From: Niveibacterium terrae
GTDB lineage: Bacteria > Pseudomonadota > Gammaproteobacteria > Burkholderiales > Rhodocyclaceae
Length of the DNA: 64,000 nt
NCBI RefSeq assembly: GCF_048213115.1
Contig: NZ_CP172404.1
Location: 2,542,001 to 2,606,000, forward strand
Direction: 5' to 3'
The notes beneath the pieces were generated by a model. The model had not been told where the DNA came from and searched no databases. It saw only the letters and a program-made list of their open reading frames with translations. This document shows, piece by piece, positions 21,437-29,787 of this stretch; the first letter of the stretch is position 1; every line of letters starts with the position of its first letter. The position numbers were made by a program, and so were the translations under genes.

Positions 21437-21820
21437 ATGAATCTCGAAAAAGTCATCTTCGGTTTTTTCATCGTCTTCGCAGCGACGCTCAATTTTGGCT
21501 TCTTCATCGGAGAGATCGACAACCCGGTCCATCACGATGTCTTTGAGCTCTTTGCTGCGATCGTCGTGAACCTGATTGCGACCGTGCTCAAGTTCGGCGA
21601 CCGCACCCAGATCGGCGCGATCCATCTGGCCACCAGCCTGGTGGCCGACCTGCAACTGATTGCCGCCGCGACCTACTGGGGCTTTACCGTGCATGTGAGC
21701 GGAGTCGGCATGACGGCCGGAGTAACCGCCAGCATCGTCTCGCTCGCCGCCGGAGCCCTGCTCGCCAACATCGTCTCGGTCACGATCCTGATCGCCGAAA
21801 CCGTGATGCTCAGACGCTGA
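21437..21820 (+). CDS. DUF6394 family membrane protein
   Basis: 127 residues, four hydrophobic segments (VIFGFFIVFAATLNFGFFIG, ELFAAIVVNLIATVLKFGD, ATSLVADLQLIAAATYWGF and ASIVSLAAGALLANIVSV). The match is to the uncharacterised DUF6394 group. It is encoded 11 bp upstream of a TrkA-type potassium channel, in what looks like one transcript, so an accessory role in ion transport is a sensible working idea. Confidence 0.78.
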   Translation: MNLEKVIFGFFIVFAATLNFGFFIGEIDNPVHHDVFELFAAIVVNLIATVLKFGDRTQIGAIHLATSLVADLQLIAAATYWGFTVHVSGVGMTAGVTASIVSLAAGALLANIVSVTILIAETVMLRR

Positions 21821-21831
21821 AGAGCGCGCCC

Positions 21832-23562
21832 ATGGACAGCATCGTCTTCATCATCCTGAGGCGAATGCGCGCGCCACTGATCCTGCTGATCGCGGTCTAT
21901 GCGATTGCGATCACCGGTCTGGTGCTGATCCCCGGCGTCGACGCCCAGGGCCGGGAGGCTCCTCCGCTGAGCTTTTTCCACGCCTTTTACTTTGTCAGTT
22001 TCACCGCCTCGACGATAGGCTTCGGCGAAATCCCCTCGGCATTCTCCGAGGCCCAGCGCTTCTGGGTCGTCTTCTGCATCTATCTGACCGTGATCAGCTG
22101 GAGCACGACGCTGATCACGCTGCTCGCGCTGTTCCAGGACCGCAACTTCCTCGGCGCGGTCGCCAGGATCCGCTTCGCGCACCGCGTCAGCCGGATCGGT
22201 GAAGCTTTCCACCTGGTCTGCGGCTGCGGCGAAACCGGAGGTCTGGTCGGCACCAGCCTCGACCAACGGGGTGAGCGCTTCGTCGCGATCGACTGCGCCG
22301 AGGCGAAGATCCGCGAGCTCGAACTCAGACCCTGGCGCCGCGACGTTCCCGCGCTGATCGCTGACGCGCGAATTCCGGAGACCTTGCTGCGCGCGGGCCT
22401 CCAGCACCGCTTTTGCCGCGCCGTGCTGGCGCTGACCGACGACGAGGAGGCGAACCTCGCGATCGCGATCGCGGTCCGCCTGCTCAACCCGGCGATCCCG
22501 GTGCTGGCCCGCGTCCGCTCTCCCGCCATCGCGGCCAACATGGCCTCCTTCGGCACCGATCACGTCATCAATGCTTTCGAGATCTTCGCGCGCCAGCTCG
22601 CCCTGGCCGTCCACTCTCCCGGCGTATTCCGGCTCCATCAGTGGCTGACCGGAATTCCCGGCGAAGAGCCTCCGCCGCGCCACCACCCGCCGTCCGGACG
22701 CTGGATCGTCTGCGGCTACGGGCGCTTTGGCCAGGCAGTGATCCAGGAGCTCGAACACGAGTCGCTGCCGATCACGCTGATCGCGCCCGAACGGGACAAG
22801 GTCGAGGGGAGGGAACGCATCCTCGGGACAGGAACCCAGGCCAAGGAGCTTCTCGCAGCCGGAGTGCTCGAAGCGGCGGGGATCGTCGCCGGGACGGACA
22901 ACGACGTGAACAACCTGTCCATCGCGGTGACCGCCCGCGAGCTCAAGCCCGACATCTTCGTCGTGCTCAGGCAGAACCATGCGACCAGCACCGTCCTGCT
23001 CGACGCCTTCGAAGGCGAGTTCGCGATGGTCCAGACCCGGCTGGTTGCCGAGCGCTGCCTCGCGATCCTGACGACCCCGCTGCTTGAGCGCTTCCTCGCC
23101 GAGGCGACCCGGCTCGGCGATGCGTGGGCCGATCACTTCCTGGAACTTCTGCGCAAGCGTTGCGGTGAGCAGCTGCCCCAGATATGGAGTGTGCGCCTGG
23201 ACGCCCGGCAGGCTGTCGCGATCACCCAGGCGCTGCGGCGGGGGCGCTCTATCCACCTGCGCGATCTGCTCTCGGACAACAGCGCGCTCGCCTCTACCCT
23301 GCCCGCCCTGGGCCTGCTGCTGATGCGGCGCGGCGAGTGCCTGCTGCTGCCCGAGGCCAGTGAAGCGCTCGAAGCGGACGATGAAATCCTCTTCGCCGGC
23401 CGCGCCCGGGCCCGCCACCTGCAAGGTCTGACGCTGGAGAACGCGAATGCGCTCGACTATGTGCTGCGCGGTCGCGATCGTGCCCACGCCTGGATCTGGC
23501 AGAGGCTGGAAAAGCTGCGCCGTCGCGCCAGAAAAAAGGCCCGCCGCAGCGAGCCTCGTTGA
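21832..23562 (+). CDS. Two-TM potassium channel with two TrkA-N/RCK modules
   Basis: 576 residues. The first 110 hold two membrane helices around a pore loop with the filter TIGFGE, a variant of TVGYGD. The first nucleotide-binding module shows HLVCGCGETGGLVG, the second IVCGYGRFGQAVIQELEHE, each a GxGxxG Rossmann motif. TrkA-C-like segments with VRLDARQAVAITQAL and ADDEILFAGR follow. The protein should be a ligand-gated potassium (or less selective cation) channel of the Kch/MthK type. It is co-transcribed with the DUF6394 gene. The first module has Cys in place of the usual aliphatic residue in the Rossmann loop. Confidence 0.85.
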   Translation: MDSIVFIILRRMRAPLILLIAVYAIAITGLVLIPGVDAQGREAPPLSFFHAFYFVSFTASTIGFGEIPSAFSEAQRFWVVFCIYLTVISWSTTLITLLALFQDRNFLGAVARIRFAHRVSRIGEAFHLVCGCGETGGLVGTSLDQRGERFVAIDCAEAKIRELELRPWRRDVPALIADARIPETLLRAGLQHRFCRAVLALTDDEEANLAIAIAVRLLNPAIPVLARVRSPAIAANMASFGTDHVINAFEIFARQLALAVHSPGVFRLHQWLTGIPGEEPPPRHHPPSGRWIVCGYGRFGQAVIQELEHESLPITLIAPERDKVEGRERILGTGTQAKELLAAGVLEAAGIVAGTDNDVNNLSIAVTARELKPDIFVVLRQNHATSTVLLDAFEGEFAMVQTRLVAERCLAILTTPLLERFLAEATRLGDAWADHFLELLRKRCGEQLPQIWSVRLDARQAVAITQALRRGRSIHLRDLLSDNSALASTLPALGLLLMRRGECLLLPEASEALEADDEILFAGRARARHLQGLTLENANALDYVLRGRDRAHAWIWQRLEKLRRRARKKARRSEPR

Positions 23563-23571
23563 GGGCAGACC

Positions 23572-24009
23572 TCAGTCGCGCCAACCGTGATGGCGGTGAT
23601 GATGGTGGGGAGGACGACGGGGTTCGTGATGCGCTTCCGAGCGCTTGGGCTCGTTGAGCTTCTTGCCGACTACGGCGCCACCGGCACCGCCCAGGCCCGC
23701 GCCGATCAGCGCTCCGTTGCGTCCACCGGCCGAACGGCCCAGCGCTGCGCCGCCGGCTCCGCCGGCTGCGCCGCCGATCACGGCTCCGGTCCGACCATTG
23801 CCGCGCGCGGTCGTGACGCCGGCTCCGGCCGCTCCGCCGATCGCGCCACCGATCACTTCGCCCTTCTTGCCACCGACCGAGCGTCCGATCATCGTTCCGG
23901 CGACAGCCCCCAGGCCACCACCGACTGCCGTTTCCAGATCTCCGGCAAACGAAGACTGGACACTGAGCAAGCTCGCAAGGCCTGCGCCGATCAATACGAT
24001 TTTTTTCAT
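23572..24009 (-). CDS. Exported glycine-zipper protein with His-rich tail
   Basis: 145 residues from the ATG at 24009. Residues 1-22 form a signal peptide (VLIGAGLASLLSVQSSFAG). The centre is a run of glycine-zipper repeats (GGGLGAVAGTMIGRSVGGKK and GAVIGGAAGGAGGAALG) typical of outer-membrane or periplasmic 2TM glycine-zipper proteins. The last 20 residues are His- and Pro-rich (EPRRPPHHHHRHHGWRD), which may bind metal ions. It ends convergently 9 bp from the potassium channel gene. Confidence 0.75.
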   Translation of the reverse strand: MKKIVLIGAGLASLLSVQSSFAGDLETAVGGGLGAVAGTMIGRSVGGKKGEVIGGAIGGAAGAGVTTARGNGRTGAVIGGAAGGAGGAALGRSAGGRNGALIGAGLGGAGGAVVGKKLNEPKRSEAHHEPRRPPHHHHRHHGWRD

Positions 24010-24122
24010 TCGATTCCTGCCTGCAGAGAAGTCACGCGTATCGGATATCCCGACCCGCATGACATTCTCCCGGGAAATGACATTTCGATTTTTTGAAAAG
24101 TGTTGCAGAAAGCAAACGCCGC

Positions 24123-25844
24123 TCAGTCGAAGCTCTCGTCTTCGCGCAGATAACGCCACTGTCCCAGAGGCAGATCGCCGAGGCGGACATGCCCGATACG
24201 CACCCGCTTGAGCCCGACCACACGCAGGCCGACCAGCTCGCACATGCGCCGGATCTGCCGCTTGCGCCCTTCGTGCAGCACGAAGTGCAGCTGATCCTCG
24301 TTCTGCCAGTGGACTTCAGCCGGGCGCAGAGGCTTGCCGTCGAGTTCGAGGCCATGATTGAGCAGTTCCAGCCCCCCCTCGATGATCCGGCCTTCGACGC
24401 GGACCAGATACTCCTTGTCCACGCCCGAGTTCTCGCCGATCAGCGTGCGGGCGATCCGCCCGTCCTGGGTCAGAACCAGAAGCCCGGTCGAATCGATATC
24501 GAGGCGTCCGGCCGGAGCCAGCCCCTTCAGGTGCGTGGGCTTGAAGCGCAGGCCACCTTCGGGGCGGTACTGGCTTTCGGCATCGATCAGCGAGACGGCA
24601 GGCAGATGATCGTCCTCGGGCTGACCGGAGACGTAACCGACCGGCTTGTTGAGCAGGATCGTGACCCGCTCGAATTGCATCAGGCGCGCCTTCGGCGACA
24701 GCGTGATATCGGCATCCGGAGGAACCCGGGCGCCGAGCTCGGCCATCTTGCGGCCATTGACGAAAACCCAGCCGTGTTCGATGTACTCGTCCGCTTCGCG
24801 GCGCGAGCACAGGCCGCGCTCGGCCATCAGCTTGGAGACGCGCACGCCGTCCGAGGGATCGACTTCGACCCGCTTCTGCGGCTTGGCAGGAGACGGCCGG
24901 CGCGGCGCGTCGTGGCCGGAGCGAGCCTCGTGAGGCGTATTGCGGGGCGTGAAGTCGCGGCTGCGCGGAGCCTGATCCGACCACGCGCGGCGCGGCCTGT
25001 CCTCGGAGCGGGCGCCGTCCCGCTCGCGCGGAGCATCGCCGCGCTCAAAACGGGGCCGCTCTCCTTCGCGCCGCGGCTCGCCAAAACGCGGCTTGTCGTC
25101 GAAGCGGGGACGGGAATCGCGGCGCTCGGCATTGCCTTCGCCCTCGCGCGGGCGACGCGGAGCATCGCTGCGCTCAAAACGCGGCTTCTCGCCGAAGCGC
25201 GGCCGCTCGCCCCTGTCCTGACGGGGCGCCGAGCGATCAAAGCGGGGGCGCTCATCGCGGCCCTGAGCCCGGTCATCAAAGCCTTCCCGGCGGGGGCGGA
25301 AATCGCGACGTTCGGAATTGCCTTCCCCTTCGCGGGGACGGCGCGGCGCATCGCTGCGCTCGAAACGCGGCCTGTCGCCCTCACGCGGCGGACGCGAATC
25401 CGGACGGTCGAAGCGGGGCCGATCGCCATCGCGTGGCGGCCGTTCGCCCCGATCCGGACGGGGCGCCGAGCGATCAAAACGGGGGCGCTCATCGCGTCCA
25501 TGTGCACGGCCATCAAAACCTTCCCGGCGGGGGCGGAAATCGCGGCGCTCGGCATTGCCTTCGCCTTCGCGCGGACGGCGCGGAGCATCGCTGCGCTCAA
25601 AACGCGGCTTCTCGCCAAAGCGCGGCCGCTCGCCTTCGCGTTGCGGACGCTCGCCCCTGTCCTGACGAGGCGCCGAGCGATCGAAACGGGGGCGCTCTTC
25701 ACGTCCCGGCTCGGAGCTGCGCGGGTTTTCACCGGCGGCGGCACGCGCGGCATCGCGCGCCTTGTAACTGCGTTCGAGCGCTGCCCGTGCGCGAGGACCG
25801 GAACGAAGCCCTATCGCGTCTTTTTTGGGAGGAAATTTGTTCAC
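24123..25844 (-). CDS. RluF/RluB-type pseudouridine synthase with long charged N-terminal extension
   Basis: 573 residues from a GTG that overlaps the FKBP stop. The enzyme proper is the C-terminal 250 residues. An S4 RNA-binding domain is near residue 330 (VRVSKLMAERGLCSRREADE), followed by the catalytic block with GRLDIDSTGLLVLTQDG (nucleophile Asp in GRLD). The end RKRQIRRMCELVGLRVVGLK, with PLGQWRYL, favours the RluF group, which modifies 23S rRNA near U2604. The first 320 residues are a low-complexity Arg/Asp/Pro/Phe/Gly stretch of three large repeats. Normal RluF is about 290 residues, so this extension doubles the length. Confidence 0.85.
   Translation of the reverse strand: MNKFPPKKDAIGLRSGPRARAALERSYKARDAARAAAGENPRSSEPGREERPRFDRSAPRQDRGERPQREGERPRFGEKPRFERSDAPRRPREGEGNAERRDFRPRREGFDGRAHGRDERPRFDRSAPRPDRGERPPRDGDRPRFDRPDSRPPREGDRPRFERSDAPRRPREGEGNSERRDFRPRREGFDDRAQGRDERPRFDRSAPRQDRGERPRFGEKPRFERSDAPRRPREGEGNAERRDSRPRFDDKPRFGEPRREGERPRFERGDAPRERDGARSEDRPRRAWSDQAPRSRDFTPRNTPHEARSGHDAPRRPSPAKPQKRVEVDPSDGVRVSKLMAERGLCSRREADEYIEHGWVFVNGRKMAELGARVPPDADITLSPKARLMQFERVTILLNKPVGYVSGQPEDDHLPAVSLIDAESQYRPEGGLRFKPTHLKGLAPAGRLDIDSTGLLVLTQDGRIARTLIGENSGVDKEYLVRVEGRIIEGGLELLNHGLELDGKPLRPAEVHWQNEDQLHFVLHEGRKRQIRRMCELVGLRVVGLKRVRIGHVRLGDLPLGQWRYLREDESFD
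25065..25697 (-). repeat. Three imperfect repeats in the synthase extension
   Basis: In protein terms the repeats begin ERPRFDRSAPR at residues 50, 119 and 198. They measure about 69, 79 and 60 residues, and each contains RPRFERSDAPRRPREGEG. The DNA is also strongly repetitive. It appears to have grown by duplication and to be expressed as an Arg-rich disordered tail. Confidence 0.85.
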
Positions 25845-26188
25845 GCGAGTTCCAGAAGTTCGACTTCGAAGACCAGGGTCGCGTTGGGCGGGATCACGCC
25901 ACCGGCTCCGCGCGCGCCATAGCCCAGTTGAGGCGGAATCGTCAGCTTGCGGCTGCCGCCGACGCGCATGCCCTGAACGCCTTCATCCCAGCCCGCGATC
26001 ACAAACCCACGGCCAAGCGGGAAGGAGAAGGGATCGTTGCGATCCTTGCTCGAATCGAACTTCGTCCCGTCGGTCAGCCATCCGGTGTAGTGAACGACAG
26101 CGGTCTGGCCGGCTTTCGCAAGCGCGCCGGTACCGAAGACGAGTTCTTCGAAAATCAGGCCGCTGGCGGTCGTGGTTGTTTCAGTCAT
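25841..26188 (-). CDS. FKBP-type peptidyl-prolyl isomerase
   Basis: 115 residues, a single compact FKBP domain. Active-site residues are visible in VVHYTGWLTDGTKFDSS, then DPFSFPLGRGFVIAGWDEG and LGYGARGAGGVIPPNATLVF. It catalyses cis-trans proline isomerisation in the cytoplasm, as no signal peptide is present. Its stop overlaps the synthase start in GTGA, so the two genes are coupled. Confidence 0.95.
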   Translation of the reverse strand: MTETTTTASGLIFEELVFGTGALAKAGQTAVVHYTGWLTDGTKFDSSKDRNDPFSFPLGRGFVIAGWDEGVQGMRVGGSRKLTIPPQLGYGARGAGGVIPPNATLVFEVELLELA

Positions 26189-26383
26189 GCGGACTCCTGT
26201 GCGCGGCGCAAGGCCACGTCGTCGTCAAAGAGAAAGCCGGCCCGAGACGACCGGCAAAGTGGTCGGATTATCTCACGCGCCCGCCCGCTTCACACCTGCC
26301 GTAAAGAGGAATGCACTCGGCACTTGCCGTGATGCGCCGCATCGGCGATAGTCTGGCCAGCATTCCTGCCAGACAGCGAACTC

Positions 26384-27400
26384 ATGCCCCTACCCCCAAT
26401 CCCCTCCCACGGCGCCCGGATCGCCAGCTACCTGCTGTGCGCCGCGGCACTGATCGCGATCCTGCCCCTTCACCTTCTTCCCGCCTTGCTCGCCGGCCTG
26501 CTGGTCTATCACCTGGTCGGAGCCCTGTCCCACCCGCTCAGCCACGCCGTGTCGAGCAACTGGGCCAAGCTTCTGGCTGTCGGTCTGCTCTCGGCGACCG
26601 TGATCGCACTGCTGGTCGGCGCCGGCTTCGGACTCACGCTCGTCCTGAAGAACGAGACCGGAAGCATCAGCGGCCTGTTCGGCAAACTCGCCGAGCTGCT
26701 CGTCGAAGTGCGCTCGGCGCTTCCGCTCTGGGTCACCGCCCCGCTGCCTTCGGACGGGCCGGGCCTGGAGGACATGGTGATGGCGTGGATACACAACCAC
26801 TCCCAGGTGGTCGGCGGCTTCGGGACCTCGTTCGGGCGCGGCGTCGTCAAGGTTATGGTCGGCATGATCATCGGCGCGATGGTGTCGCTGCACGAGATGC
26901 GCCCGGCCAATCTGAGCGGTCCTCTGGCTCTGGCGCTCAGAGAGAGGGTCCAGCGCGTTTCTCTGGCATTCCGCCAGGTCGTGTTCGCGCAGATCCGGAT
27001 CTCGGCGCTGAACACGGCGCTGTCGGCGATCTTCCTGGCCATCGCGCTGCCGGTGTGCGGAGTGCATCTGCCGCTGACCAAGACGCTGATCGCAATTACC
27101 TTCCTCGCCGGCCTGCTGCCGGTGATCGGCAACCTGATCTCGAACAGCCTGATCACTTTCGTCGCGCTGTCCGTCTCGCTGCCGGTCGCGGTCGCAGCCT
27201 TGGGCTATCTGATCGTGATCCACAAGCTCGAATATTTCCTGAACGCGAAGATCGTCGGCACCCAGATCAACGCCCGGTCCTGGGAGATCCTGATCGCGAT
27301 GCTGACGATGGAAGCGATCTTCGGAATCATGGGACTGATCGCCGCACCGATCTACTATGCTCTGCTCAAGGCCGAGCTGAGCGCGCAAAAGCTGCTCTGA
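26384..27400 (+). CDS. AI-2E family permease (PerM/YdiK-like)
   Basis: 338 residues with seven or eight membrane helices. The family pattern is clear: the N-terminal IASYLLCAAALIAILPLHLL pair, the long soluble loop, then AIFLAIALPVCGVHLPLTKT, FLAGLLPVIGNLISNSLI and the last helices with IEAIFGIMGLIAAPIYYALL-like residues. Relatives move small molecules or ions, and only some have been tied to autoinducer-2. It is followed at 36 bp by two GGDEF proteins, suggesting that they regulate or sense together. Confidence 0.85.
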   Translation: MPLPPIPSHGARIASYLLCAAALIAILPLHLLPALLAGLLVYHLVGALSHPLSHAVSSNWAKLLAVGLLSATVIALLVGAGFGLTLVLKNETGSISGLFGKLAELLVEVRSALPLWVTAPLPSDGPGLEDMVMAWIHNHSQVVGGFGTSFGRGVVKVMVGMIIGAMVSLHEMRPANLSGPLALALRERVQRVSLAFRQVVFAQIRISALNTALSAIFLAIALPVCGVHLPLTKTLIAITFLAGLLPVIGNLISNSLITFVALSVSLPVAVAALGYLIVIHKLEYFLNAKIVGTQINARSWEILIAMLTMEAIFGIMGLIAAPIYYALLKAELSAQKLL

Positions 27401-27436
27401 GCGCCCCCGGAGAAACGCGAAGCCAGGAAACCCCAG

Positions 27437-28573
27437 ATGCTGGAAGTTCGCACCGAACTGACCCTCCTTGCGCTCGACTCGCTGATCTTCGCAATCTGCG
27501 TTTTCGCGGTGCGCTGCCGCAGGATGCGCGACGGCCAGCAAGCCTGGGTCGTCGCGCTGCTGCTCCAGGCCGCGGGCTGGACGCTCTTTGCTCAGCCCCA
27601 GAACCCGAGCCTGCAGGGCACCCCGAGTCTGGGCGTCGTGCTGCTCTCGGCCTCGAGCAGCGCCTACATCCTGTCGATGTATGCCTTCGTCCACCGCAAG
27701 CCCTCGCAAGGCCTGCTCCTGATGACTCCCGCCGCGCTGCTCGCCACAGAAATCCTCTGGACGGACAGCTTTCATCTGCGGGCGCTGGCCGCCAACCTCG
27801 TGATCGGGCTGCAGCTGGCGATCTGCGCCTGGCCCCTGCTGCGCCACGCGAAAGACACTCCGGTTCAGCTGCGCGGCGTGATCTGCGCCGCCTTCCTGCT
27901 CTCGGCGATCGTCACTCTTGCGCGTTTTCTCGAACTTCTGTTCTTCCCCGCCCAGCTCCCCAATCTGAGCACAGCTGAGCCGATCAACACGGGCGCCTTC
28001 CTGATCAACCATGCCGACCTGCTGTTCGGAAACCTCGGCATCGCACTATTGCACCGGGAACGAACCCGGGTCGAAGCGGATCGCCTCGCCACCCGCGATC
28101 CGCTGACTGAGCTGCTGAACCGGCGCAGCCTGACCAGCCTGGTCGACCGCGAGCTGCTGCGCCATAAACGCCGCAGCGCAAGGCTGACGCTGCTGATGAT
28201 AGGCATCGACGATTTCCGCGGACTCAACAACCGCTTTGGCCAGCTGGCCGGAGACCGCGTGCTGCGCCAGTTCGCGCGACTGTTGGGCGCGAGCCTGCGC
28301 GGCCAGGATCTGGCCGGGCGATACAGCAGCGCCGAGTTCTGCATCCTGCTTCCCGAGACCGGTCAGGACGGCGCCCGGGCGCTCGCCGAGCGATTACAGG
28401 AGGCAGTCGCCAGCGCCGATGTCGGCCCCGACGGAGTCCGCTATACGATCAGCGTGGGCATCGCCGAATCCAGGCCGGACGAGACGAATGCGGCGGTCCT
28501 CCAGGCGCGCGGCGACGACGCGTTGCGCCAGACCCGCCACCGCGCGAAGGCCGGGGAAGGGGGCACGCAATGA
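27437..28573 (+). CDS. Membrane GGDEF protein with degenerate active site, RxxD site kept
   Basis: 378 residues. The N-terminal 200 form about six membrane helices. The GGDEF domain starts at DPLTELLNRR. The signature GGDEF is replaced by SSAEF, the metal-binding Asp of the LDIDHF motif by Gly (LMIGIDDF), and the substrate ND by NN, so catalysis is very unlikely. The product-inhibition motif is intact as RGQD exactly five residues before SSAEF, so it may bind cyclic-di-GMP as a receptor. Its stop overlaps the next start in ATGA, giving a coupled pair. Confidence 0.85.
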   Translation: MLEVRTELTLLALDSLIFAICVFAVRCRRMRDGQQAWVVALLLQAAGWTLFAQPQNPSLQGTPSLGVVLLSASSSAYILSMYAFVHRKPSQGLLLMTPAALLATEILWTDSFHLRALAANLVIGLQLAICAWPLLRHAKDTPVQLRGVICAAFLLSAIVTLARFLELLFFPAQLPNLSTAEPINTGAFLINHADLLFGNLGIALLHRERTRVEADRLATRDPLTELLNRRSLTSLVDRELLRHKRRSARLTLLMIGIDDFRGLNNRFGQLAGDRVLRQFARLLGASLRGQDLAGRYSSAEFCILLPETGQDGARALAERLQEAVASADVGPDGVRYTISVGIAESRPDETNAAVLQARGDDALRQTRHRAKAGEGGTQ

Positions 28574-29787
28574 ACCTCGATCCGACGACGCTGCAGTGGC
28601 TGTGGTTGAGCGGAATCCTGAGCCTGGTCCTGTCGATTCCGGCCCTGCTCGGCTTTCCTCTGCTGCGCCAGACCGCTCTGCTGCACTGGTGGCTTGGCCT
28701 TCTGGCGACGCTGGCGGCGGCCGTCTCGGCCTTCATGCTCCAGGATGCGGCCGCTCATCTCGCGAAGATCGCGTTTGAGAACTTCGCTGGAGTGCTCGGC
28801 TTCGCATTGATGCTCGACGCGGTGTTGAGGATGAACGCCCAGAAGCTCACGCCTTTGGGCCTGTGGCTCCCCCCCCTGGCCGTCGCGCTGGCCCAGGTTC
28901 TGCAACCCCAGGACACCGGCTCCCGGGTCATGCTGTTCTGCTTTGTCGTCTGCGGTCAGCTCTTCGCCTGCACGATGCTCTCGCTGCTGCCCAACCGCGA
29001 GATCTCGCTGCGCAGCCGCGTCGTGCTCGCGGCAGGTTTCCTGTTCGGCTGCCAGACCTATGCCGTCCAGGCCTGGACGGTCGCCAGCCGGGCCATCTCC
29101 TTCGAGCAGGACACTCCGCTCACCCCCACCGCGCCACTCGTGGTACAGACCTTCGGCTTTCTGCTGCTGACCAGCGTGCTCTTCGTGCTGCTCGAACTCG
29201 AACGCAACGACTCGCTGGGGCGACGCCTCGCGACGCTCGATGGCCTGACCGGAATCTACAACCGGCGCACGCTGCTCGAGCTCGGGCAACGGGAACTCGC
29301 CAGCGCCCAGCGCCATCGCCAGAGCCTGGCGGTACTGATGATCGACGTCGACGGGCTGCGCCGGATCAACGAGGAGCGAGGCGCCTTCTCTGGCGACCGC
29401 GTACTGGTTCATCTGGCCGAACAACTGAACGCGTCGCTGCAGCGCCAGGATCTCTTCGGACGGATCGGCAGCGACAAGTTCTGCGCGCTGCTGGCCGAGA
29501 CCGACCGCAGCGGCGCGCTGCACGTCGCCGAACGGATCCGCGCGCGCATCGAATCGACCGCCCAGGCCGAATGTGGCACGGCCTACACGGTCAGCATCGG
29601 CGTGAGCCTGCGCACCCCCAGCGAGCTCGGCATCACCCAGACCATCGCGCGCGCCGAAGCGGCGATGCAGCGCGCCCATCGGAACACGAACCAGATCGAA
29701 GTCGACATCAGCGCCGACCTCAGCCGCGCGGAACTGTCAACCGCCTCCCTCCGGAGCGACGCGGCGGATCATGATCCGGGACGCTGA
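28570..29787 (+). CDS. Membrane GGDEF protein with variant GSDKF signature
   Basis: 405 residues, translated from the ATG at 28570. Six or seven membrane helices cover residues 1-220. The domain starts at DGLTGIYNRR. The signature reads GSDKF rather than GGDEF: the second Gly is Ser and the catalytic Glu is Lys. The two metal Asp residues are kept in LMIDVDGLRR. There is no RxxD motif (QRQD). The layout and neighbour suggest a paralogue of the previous protein that lost different features. Probably not an active cyclase. A pair of non-enzymatic partners of the permease is one idea. Confidence 0.85.
   Translation: MNLDPTTLQWLWLSGILSLVLSIPALLGFPLLRQTALLHWWLGLLATLAAAVSAFMLQDAAAHLAKIAFENFAGVLGFALMLDAVLRMNAQKLTPLGLWLPPLAVALAQVLQPQDTGSRVMLFCFVVCGQLFACTMLSLLPNREISLRSRVVLAAGFLFGCQTYAVQAWTVASRAISFEQDTPLTPTAPLVVQTFGFLLLTSVLFVLLELERNDSLGRRLATLDGLTGIYNRRTLLELGQRELASAQRHRQSLAVLMIDVDGLRRINEERGAFSGDRVLVHLAEQLNASLQRQDLFGRIGSDKFCALLAETDRSGALHVAERIRARIESTAQAECGTAYTVSIGVSLRTPSELGITQTIARAEAAMQRAHRNTNQIEVDISADLSRAELSTASLRSDAADHDPGR

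Noticed and set aside
27437..29787. Two active diguanylate cyclases
   Set aside because: Signature residues are lost in both (SSAEF and GSDKF), and in one a metal-binding Asp as well. They are described as degenerate instead.
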